In this document: piece by piece, positions 20,339-26,315 of the stretch
Position numbering within the stretch: the first letter of the stretch is position 1
How the letters are laid out: each line of letters begins with the position of its first letter
Assembly (NCBI GenBank): GCA_031270205.1
Contig: JAISYA010000069.1
Span: 1 to 26,315, forward strand
From: Treponema sp.
GTDB taxonomy: Bacteria > Spirochaetota > Spirochaetia > Treponematales > Breznakiellaceae
Direction of reading: 5' to 3'
DNA: 26,315 bases
Translations under genes and position numbers: made by a program
The notes under the pieces: model-generated
The model's database searches: none
What the model saw: the letters and a program-made list of their open reading frames with translations, nothing else
What the model was told of the DNA's origin: nothing

Positions 20339-23293
20339 ATGAATATTGTTGAAACAATCCTTCTGAAAAATGCCGATAGGCCCGAAGCGCTTTTTGTTTT
20401 TCCCACCGATGTGGCGGCTTCCCGCTGGGCGGATCATCTGTTACGGCTCCGGGGCGGCACAGTGGCGATGAACAGGTTCATTGCCTGGGACACCTTTAAG
20501 CAGGATTCGATCCGCTCAAGAAAACAGGACCGGCGGAGCGTGCCTTCGGTCCTGCGTACCATTTTTGTAAGCCGCCTTATCCGGGAAAACGCAGAGCTTT
20601 GCGGGGCGGGAAAGCCGCCGGTTTTTTCTTCGCTGATACGCACCGAATGGGCGGGGCAGGCCGCTTCTTTTTCGTCCTGGCTCTCCGGGCTTTTGCCCCA
20701 GCTTGGCTCGTGGTTTACCAAAACTACCGGCCTTGGCGCGGCGCTTGCCGGCGGCAAAGAAGCGGCAAAGGCCGCGGAACTCTTTGAGGGAGACGACAGG
20801 GACCTGTTCATCCTTGCCCGCCGTTATGCGCAGTTTCTTGACGCGCACGGGCTTTTTGAACCGGCCTGGGAAACGCCGCCTTTTGACGATACCGGCAAAG
20901 AGTGTTTTATCTTTTTCCCCGAGTCCCTCTCCGATTACAGTGAATACCGGGAACTGCTGGAAGGAAGCGGCCGCGTAAAGCCGGTGCGCGCAGCGGACGA
21001 CAGCGCGGAGGAACGGCCCCGCGACGTTTTCTTTTATACCAATTCCCGCAGCGAGATCGCCGAGGCCGCCCTGTACATCACGGCCCTGCATGAGCGTGAG
21101 CGCGTCCCCTGGGACTCAATCGTGGTGAGCTTTCCCGGCGCGGAAAGCTACGAGCCTTATGTGCTGCGGGAATTTGCCAACCGGAACATTCCCTTTGTCA
21201 GACGGACGGGGAAGCCCCTGGCATCGTATCCCGCCGGGCGTTTTTTCAGGGCCGTCTCGGACTGCGCTTCCCGCGATTTCGCCTTTGCCGCCCTGACGAG
21301 TCTGGTCCTCAACCGGCACCTGCCCTGGAAGGACGGCGCGGAAATTCAAAAACTTATCGACTTCGGCATTAAAAATAACTGTATTAGTTCATGGGTTGAG
21401 GAAGAAGACGGTAAAGAAAAACCGGTGAATGCCTGGGAAGACGCCTTCGCGAAACCTTTCGGCGGCATTGATCCTGTTGTCCGCCGTTTTTTTGAGGATC
21501 TGCGGCGGCGGGTCAAGGCGCTGCGGGGGGCGGTTTCCTTTGCCGATTTGCGGAAACATTACTTCAGTTTCCGGGAACGTTTCTTTGACATGGACAGATG
21601 TCTCGCGGAAACAGACATTGTGCTTTCCCGCTGTGTTTCGGAACTGATGTATTTGGCGGAAATTGAAAAATCATTCCCCGATGTTCCGGCGCCCGATCCC
21701 TTTATGTTCTTTGTTGAATATCTGGGAAAGACAAGCTACCTTCCCCAGCAGCCCGCGTCGGGCGTCGTCATTCTTCCCTACCGGACCGCTGCGCCCGCGC
21801 CGTTTGTGTGTCACATCGTCCTCGGCGCAAGCCAGGATAATCTTTCCGCTGTTTTTTCCCGTCTGGGCTTTCTGCCCCGGGGCAAACGGGAACAACTCAA
21901 TCTTGCCGACGAGGACGCATCGGCGGCGTTTATCAATCTGCATACATACAATTCCCAAAGGCCCGCGGCTTTCTTCTGCCCGGAACACAGCTTTTCAGGT
22001 TACGCCATTCCCCACAGCCGCCTGGGCGCGGCCCTGAAACCCCGGCGGCGTTACGGGGACGATCCTGAGTTTCAGGAGAAATTCAGCGTTGATCTGTACC
22101 GCGCCGAAAGCGTTTTTTATCAATTTCTGCAGGGCGCTCAAACGGGGGATTCGGACGCGCCTGTTTTTCCGCGGCTGCTTCACGAGAATCAAAAGCGGGG
22201 CTTTGAGGCGTGGCGTTCACGGCGGCAGGGACAGGGACGGGACGGCAAGTGGACGGCTAATGAGGCGCTGCGGGAATTGATCCGTGAGCGCTTCTGCGGC
22301 AATTCCCGGTTTCCCGGCAAAGCCGGCGTGTCCGCCTCGTCCCTTGCGCCGTATTTTAATTGTTCCCTGCAATGGCTTTTTGAGCGGGTTCTCTCCCTTG
22401 AAAATGTGCAGATAGAAGCGAATCTTATGGCGGAAAATATCGCGGGGCTGGTGTACCACGCGGCGCTGAATCTGTTTTTCTCCGAACTGAAAAAAAACGG
22501 GCATGTACTTGCCGCGCCCGTATATTCCGGTGAAGGCCGCAGGGAATTTCCCGCCCTGCCGGACAGTTACCGCGAGTTGCTGGAGCGCAGCGTGAACGAA
22601 GTTTTCGCGGGTTTTCCCTGCTTGCCGCCTGACCACAAACCGGTGATGAGCGCCCTCACCGCCCGGCTGCTGCTCGCCGAACAAAAACATTTTCATTCCC
22701 GGCTTGAACAATGCCTGGCAGCCTTTCTTTCTTACTTTGCCGGTTACCGTGTTATCGGAAGTGAAACCTCGTATCAGGCCGAGCGGGATTCCTTTTTCCT
22801 CAACGGCATAGTTGACTGCATACTGGAAGACGCCCGCGAAGATTCCACACACAGGGGAAATGCCCTCATCGTTGATTTTAAGCTGCGGTATTTGCCCGAC
22901 CTTGCGGACTGTACCGGAGACAGCGAAAAGGGGCTTGCCAATTTTCAGCTTCCCCTGTACCTCAGCCTCGCCGAGGAAAACGCGAACCGGCCCGTTCATA
23001 CCGCGCTTTTTTTCAGCATTGTTGACGCGAAACCGCAGGCGCTCTTCGGCGCGATACAGAACGAGCGGACCAAAGCCTGGCTGCCCGCCAAAGAAAGCGA
23101 GCGGATCATGCGGGAAGGGGATGTTTTTCAGCAAATAATGAACGAATTTGAGGAAAAAACGGAACAATTCGCGAAAGAAATCAGCGCCGGCGAAATTGCC
23201 GTTTTCAAACCGGAATTTGAAAAATGCAACGGCTGTAACTATCACCGGGTATGCCGGACAACCTACAAAATAGATCGCGGGTACAATTTCTGA
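20339..23293 (+). CDS. AddB-like PD-(D/E)XK nuclease with Fe-S cluster
   Basis: 984 residues. The C-terminal third is a RecB-type PD-(D/E)XK nuclease: NGIVDCILED (Asp 826), LIVDFK (Asp 846, Lys 848) and QLPLYLSL. Cys 675 (YFNCSLQWLF) together with Cys 963, 966 and 972 (CNGCNYHRVC) reproduces the C...CX2CX5C Fe-S signature of AddB. The N-terminal two thirds have a helicase-like, AddB/RexB-like layout, but no GxxxxGK[ST] P-loop is visible, so that part is probably an inactive scaffold. The family processes double-strand breaks with an AddA helicase-nuclease, which is not in this window. The ATG at 20339 is chosen because a longer frame would begin inside repeat copy B. No strong ribosome site precedes it; TATACT lies 9 nt before the ATG. 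Confidence 0.85.
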   Translation: MNIVETILLKNADRPEALFVFPTDVAASRWADHLLRLRGGTVAMNRFIAWDTFKQDSIRSRKQDRRSVPSVLRTIFVSRLIRENAELCGAGKPPVFSSLIRTEWAGQAASFSSWLSGLLPQLGSWFTKTTGLGAALAGGKEAAKAAELFEGDDRDLFILARRYAQFLDAHGLFEPAWETPPFDDTGKECFIFFPESLSDYSEYRELLEGSGRVKPVRAADDSAEERPRDVFFYTNSRSEIAEAALYITALHERERVPWDSIVVSFPGAESYEPYVLREFANRNIPFVRRTGKPLASYPAGRFFRAVSDCASRDFAFAALTSLVLNRHLPWKDGAEIQKLIDFGIKNNCISSWVEEEDGKEKPVNAWEDAFAKPFGGIDPVVRRFFEDLRRRVKALRGAVSFADLRKHYFSFRERFFDMDRCLAETDIVLSRCVSELMYLAEIEKSFPDVPAPDPFMFFVEYLGKTSYLPQQPASGVVILPYRTAAPAPFVCHIVLGASQDNLSAVFSRLGFLPRGKREQLNLADEDASAAFINLHTYNSQRPAAFFCPEHSFSGYAIPHSRLGAALKPRRRYGDDPEFQEKFSVDLYRAESVFYQFLQGAQTGDSDAPVFPRLLHENQKRGFEAWRSRRQGQGRDGKWTANEALRELIRERFCGNSRFPGKAGVSASSLAPYFNCSLQWLFERVLSLENVQIEANLMAENIAGLVYHAALNLFFSELKKNGHVLAAPVYSGEGRREFPALPDSYRELLERSVNEVFAGFPCLPPDHKPVMSALTARLLLAEQKHFHSRLEQCLAAFLSYFAGYRVIGSETSYQAERDSFFLNGIVDCILEDAREDSTHRGNALIVDFKLRYLPDLADCTGDSEKGLANFQLPLYLSLAEENANRPVHTALFFSIVDAKPQALFGAIQNERTKAWLPAKESERIMREGDVFQQIMNEFEEKTEQFAKEISAGEIAVFKPEFEKCNGCNYHRVCRTTYKIDRGYNF

Positions 23294-23332
23294 CCGGCGC
23301 CAATCCCTCTTCCGCTCTTCAGCAGCAGGCTC

Positions 23333-24073
23333 CTAGCCGGGCCGTTTCCGCAGGGCCCGCTTGAACGCCTGCATATCGGCTTCCGTGCCGGGGCCGCCGG
23401 GCTGCAGCTCTTCCGCGCTGATGTCAAGCTCGAAAGGCCGGCGGACCACGTGCTCCGGGTAATGCGCGTCGGAGGAAGTGATGAGGGGATAGCCCAAAGT
23501 GTCCACAGGGGGAAAGCCGCTCATTCCCGCCGGAATACGGGTGCACTCAAGCGCCGCCCAGGGTCCTGCCACTATTACCCCAAGCTGGCTGGTCATGGAA
23601 AAAGCGGGCCGGTCCACATGGGCGGGTATCACAATGCCGCCGTATTCGGCGGCCTTCGCCCCCACATCGTCGATGGACAGGTCCAGGGGATTGGTCAGAT
23701 AGTACGCCACTTCCCCTTCGATGTTGTCTTCCGCGTCAACGTACACCTGGTCGCCGGTTTTTTCCGGATTGTTGGGGAAGGGCGTCAGTATCGAATAGGC
23801 GTATTCGCTAAAGGCAAGGCTCGCTTCAAGGCTCGTGAAAAGGCAGAGGGCGTGAATTTCCTCGCTGGTAGTGGCCTCCATGCCGAAAATGGGGATAAGC
23901 CCGCAGCGGGGGCAGAGCCGGGCAAAGGCCGGGCAGTTAAGGCTTGAGTTGTGGTCTGTAAGGGCCATCACCGTAAGGCCCCTGGCCGCGCCGAGTTCCG
24001 CCAGATAACGGGGCGAAAGGTCCAAAGAGCCGCAAGGCGATAAACAGGAATGATTATGCAGATCCGCCAGCAA
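23333..24073 (-). CDS. PHP-domain metal-dependent phosphoesterase
   Basis: 246 residues. All four PHP motifs are present: DLHNHSCLSPCG (motif I, at the N-terminus), ALTDHNSSLN (II), GMEATTSEEIH and PAHVDRP (III), and SSDAHYPEHV (IV). These supply the His/Asp metal ligands of a bi- or trinuclear site. The likely activity is phosphoester hydrolysis; the substrate is unknown. It is the last gene of the HAD-CBS/ATPase-DRTGG-PHP unit, 18 bp after the DRTGG gene. In Firmicutes and Thermotogae, PHP proteins of this kind often sit with the same two partners near [FeFe]-hydrogenase genes (from memory). The AddB-like gene converges on it, with a 39-bp gap. Confidence 0.9.
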   Translation of the reverse strand: MLADLHNHSCLSPCGSLDLSPRYLAELGAARGLTVMALTDHNSSLNCPAFARLCPRCGLIPIFGMEATTSEEIHALCLFTSLEASLAFSEYAYSILTPFPNNPEKTGDQVYVDAEDNIEGEVAYYLTNPLDLSIDDVGAKAAEYGGIVIPAHVDRPAFSMTSQLGVIVAGPWAALECTRIPAGMSGFPPVDTLGYPLITSSDAHYPEHVVRRPFELDISAEELQPGGPGTEADMQAFKRALRKRPG

Positions 24074-24091
24074 GGCTTACCCCGGTCGCGC

Positions 24092-24427
24092 TTAGGGATT
24101 TTTTAATAAATCCCACAGTTTCCCCGAAACGGTGAACTGGTTTTCCCTGGTGCGTATAACGGCGATGCCCTCGTCTTTGGCGGCTTCCAGCATGTCGTCC
24201 GGCAGGGGCCGCGAGTTACAGACAACAATTACCGTAATGTTTACCAGCGTGGCCACCGCCACGGTATTCCGGTGCGCCTGTATGGTAACAAGCGCGCCGC
24301 CGTCTTTGGCGTTGGCCATTACGTCCGAGAGCAGATCCGAAGTGTAGGCCCCGCTCAGCTCGCTGTCGTTAAATACATCCTGACAGATTTCAGCGCCCAG
24401 GGCGGCGGCGGCTTCCCTTACGGTCAT
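24092..24427 (-). CDS. DRTGG-domain protein
   Basis: 111 residues. The sequence TVREAAAALGAEICQDV ... GAYTSDLLSDVMANAKDGGALVTIQAH ... VIVVCNSRPLPDDMLEAAKDEGIAVIRT (shown in parts) is the small DRTGG fold found alone or in HPr-kinase-like and phosphotransacetylase-like proteins. The glycine-rich GAYTSDLLSDV region is the family hallmark. Its function is unknown; a ligand-binding or regulatory role is usual speculation. The ATG immediately follows the stop of the CBS/ATPase gene, so the two are translationally coupled. Confidence 0.85.
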   Translation of the reverse strand: MTVREAAAALGAEICQDVFNDSELSGAYTSDLLSDVMANAKDGGALVTIQAHRNTVAVATLVNITVIVVCNSRPLPDDMLEAAKDEGIAVIRTRENQFTVSGKLWDLLKNP

Positions 24428-25411
24428 TCAGGTTTCGTCCTTGGAAGAAGTAACATACACCACCGAGCGCACCGTAGTACCCGATCCCAGGGCGGAGTTA
24501 ATCGAAAATTCATCGGAGACCCGCTTGGTGTTGGCAAGGCCCATGCCCGCGCCGAAGCCCAGGGAACGGACGTATTCGTTGGCGGTTGACCAGCCCTCTT
24601 GCAGGGCCTGGTTCACATCGGCGATGCCCGGGCCGGTGTCGGCGGCGAGTATCGTCACCTTGTCGGGCTGAATGGAGCAGCGGATGCCGCCCCCCTGGGA
24701 ATGAACCACCAGGTTGATTTCAAGCTCGTAACTGGCAATGGCGATCCGCCGGATGATTTTAGGATCAAAGTTGCGCTGCTTTAACGCCTTTTTAATTTCC
24801 GTGGAAGCGCGGCCCGCCAGCTCAAAATCGTAGCGGGGAACGTTAAATTCCATTTCCGAATAGGGCAGTGAAGCGCCCCCCGATTCTTTTTGCATTTTTT
24901 CAAGCCGCAGCACTTCCCGGTTCATCTCTACCAGGAGGGTTTTGATCACGTCGGTAGAGGTAAGGATGCCCACCAGTTCCTGGTTCTTGTTGAGCACCGG
25001 AAAGCGCCCGTAGTGGTATTTGTTAAGGTAGGAAATGGCGAAAGAAAGGGGCATATCGTCCTGTAACACGATAACGTTCCTGGTCATGCGATCTGCCACG
25101 GGCAGATCGATATAGCCCTTGTCAAGGGCGGTTACAATATCGTCAATGGAAACGAGGCCCGCAAGCTGCCGTCCTTCCAGAATGGGAACGCCGGTAATGT
25201 GGTTCTCCCGCATTATCGCCTGAATGTGCCGCAGGGTATGGGTCTTTTCCCCGGTAATCACCGCGGTCGCCATCACGTCTTTTATTTTTAACTGATAAAT
25301 AAGTTCCAGCACTACCGAAGGGGAATCCACAGTACTGATGGGAATATCTTCCAGTCTTTTGGCTTTAGCGTCCTCGTCCGTTTTGGGAGGAACATTCGCG
25401 GGATCAGTCAT
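24428..25411 (-). CDS. CBS-pair protein with anti-sigma-factor-type ATPase domain
   Basis: 327 residues. Two CBS motifs (about 42-100 and 108-165: KDVMATAVITGEKTHTLRHI, then RMTRNVIVLQDDMPLSF) would bind an adenosyl nucleotide. The C-terminal GHKL ATPase of the RsbW type (about 205-320) has the N-box ELEINLVVHS, DTGPGI and GFGAGMGLANTKR. There is no HisKA domain, so it resembles a serine kinase or anti-sigma ATPase rather than a histidine kinase. This suggests energy-status sensing coupled to a switch. The start overlaps the HAD gene by 8 bp; the stop abuts the DRTGG start. Confidence 0.9.
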   Translation of the reverse strand: MTDPANVPPKTDEDAKAKRLEDIPISTVDSPSVVLELIYQLKIKDVMATAVITGEKTHTLRHIQAIMRENHITGVPILEGRQLAGLVSIDDIVTALDKGYIDLPVADRMTRNVIVLQDDMPLSFAISYLNKYHYGRFPVLNKNQELVGILTSTDVIKTLLVEMNREVLRLEKMQKESGGASLPYSEMEFNVPRYDFELAGRASTEIKKALKQRNFDPKIIRRIAIASYELEINLVVHSQGGGIRCSIQPDKVTILAADTGPGIADVNQALQEGWSTANEYVRSLGFGAGMGLANTKRVSDEFSINSALGSGTTVRSVVYVTSSKDET

Positions 25412-26234
25412 TGGGCGTCCCTTTGGCCAGGATATATTTCTCGATAACCTCCACCACCCCGTCGTCGTCGTTGGTTTTTTCCGTTACCAGCGCGGCGATG
25501 CTTTTTATCCGGTCGTCGCCGTTGGCCATAGCGACACCCATGCCGGCCCAGCGGATCATCGCCTCGTCGTTCATGGAGTCGCCGATAGCCATAGCCTCTT
25601 CCTGTTTGACGCCCAGCAGTTTCGCCACCATCGCCAGGGCGGTTCCCTTGTCGGTATGGGCGGGGAGGATCTCCAGAAAATAGGGTTTGCTGGTAAAAAG
25701 GGTAATGTCATTGCCCAGGTAGGTTTTGATGATGCTTTCCAGCGGCGCGAGCAGCGCGGGGTCGCCCGGAATAAGCAGTTTGTGGCACCCGCCGCTCACC
25801 ATAGCCCTGAAATTCTCCACCACCACCTGCCGCAGCCCGGTCAGACTCTGATCGTACTCGGTGAACTCGTTGGACCGCGACACGTACATGATGTCGTCTT
25901 CATAAATCTGCACGGGAAACCCCTCGGCGTCGGCCAGATCAAAGGCGGTAAGGGCCGTCCCCGGTTCGATCTTGACCTCGCTGACCGTGGCGCCGCTCTG
26001 GCTTTCCTGAATGACGGTGCCGTTATTGCAGATAAGATAGCCGGGCCGTTTGTGCATGCCCAGCAGATGCGCAAAGTGCTCCATTGCCGCGGGGATCCTG
26101 CCGGAGGCCAGCGCTACCGTTACTCCGGCGGCCTCCGCCCGTTTGATCGCGTTTCTGGTACGGTAGGAGATGGTCAAGTCTGACCGGAGCAGCGTATCGT
26201 CCAAATCAAGCGCCAGGAGGCGAACCGCATTCAT
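25404..26234 (-). CDS. Cof-type HAD-superfamily phosphatase
   Basis: 276 residues of the HAD-IIB (Cof) subfamily. Motif I is ALDLDDTLL (nucleophile Asp 10, Asp 12), motif II lies in VALASGR, and motif III/IV is DKGTALAMV with AIGDSMNDEAM. A C2-type cap lies between motifs II and III. Members dephosphorylate sugar phosphates, flavin or thiamine-pathway phosphates; the substrate cannot be told. The ATG at 26234 is chosen because the family begins about nine residues before motif I; the frame also offers a TTG at 26270 with no ribosome site. It is the first visible gene of the four-gene unit. Confidence 0.93.
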   Translation of the reverse strand: MNAVRLLALDLDDTLLRSDLTISYRTRNAIKRAEAAGVTVALASGRIPAAMEHFAHLLGMHKRPGYLICNNGTVIQESQSGATVSEVKIEPGTALTAFDLADAEGFPVQIYEDDIMYVSRSNEFTEYDQSLTGLRQVVVENFRAMVSGGCHKLLIPGDPALLAPLESIIKTYLGNDITLFTSKPYFLEILPAHTDKGTALAMVAKLLGVKQEEAMAIGDSMNDEAMIRWAGMGVAMANGDDRIKSIAALVTEKTNDDDGVVEVIEKYILAKGTPND

Positions 26235-26315
26235 CTCTTTCAGAATAACCCCGATTTGCCCATAATTCAAGAGGAAAATGCGGGTATTCCGAATTCAGCA
26301 TAAAAGGTAGGACGC

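Overview
The window looks like chromosomal DNA of a fairly GC-rich spirochaete, most likely a Treponema-group bacterium of the termite-gut type. I infer this from the mix of genes, not from a marker gene: a CheX phosphatase with CheY, a large SBP_bac_3-fronted hybrid kinase, an xseA-xseB-mutL run, a LolA-like/RodZ-like pair, and many hairpin-type intergenic repeats. No rRNA or tRNA gene was seen. There is no transposase, integrase or phage gene, so this is mostly core chromosome with repeat-rich intergenic spaces.

Layout. (1) 1-2316, plus strand: the end of a lipid or polyene-type biosynthetic cluster, an adenylate-forming ligase (5' end outside the window) overlapping an LpxL-type acyltransferase. 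(2) 9208-2398, minus strand: a hybrid histidine kinase followed closely by xseA, xseB and mutL. (3) 9209-9772: a 564-bp divergent intergenic region holding eleven perfectly phased 23-bp repeats, each with a palindromic core. This is the most unusual structure in the window. (4) 9773-14423, plus strand: a secreted beta-propeller/HEAT protein, an RluA-type pseudouridine synthase, a LolA-like protein and a RodZ-like protein. (5) 19086-14541, minus strand: coaE, a SPOR-domain protein, cheY, cheX and a membrane CheA-like kinase. The cheY-cheX-kinase block is bracketed by a perfect 28-bp inverted repeat. (6) 19087-20338: a repeat-rich region around a small heat-shock gene (hsp20) that has a near-perfect sigma-54 promoter, a structured leader, a strong terminator and two nested-hairpin repeats. 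(7) 20339-23293, plus strand: an AddB-like PD-(D/E)XK nuclease with a four-cysteine Fe-S signature and no P-loop. (8) 26234-23333, minus strand: a tightly coupled operon of a HAD phosphatase, a CBS/anti-sigma-type ATPase, a DRTGG-domain protein and a PHP phosphoesterase.

How the parts may work together. The kinase, CheY and CheX of block 5 form a complete small circuit: membrane sensor with Hpt and CheA-like ATPase, single-domain receiver, and dephosphorylating phosphatase. Block 8 resembles a regulatory/processing set that in Firmicutes and Thermotogae often lies near [FeFe]-hydrogenase genes; no hydrogenase is present here. The repair genes (mutL, xseA, xseB, the AddB-like nuclease) are split between two loci.

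The best candidates for something undescribed are the 23-bp array, the sigma-54 control of hsp20, and the inverted-repeat-flanked signalling block.
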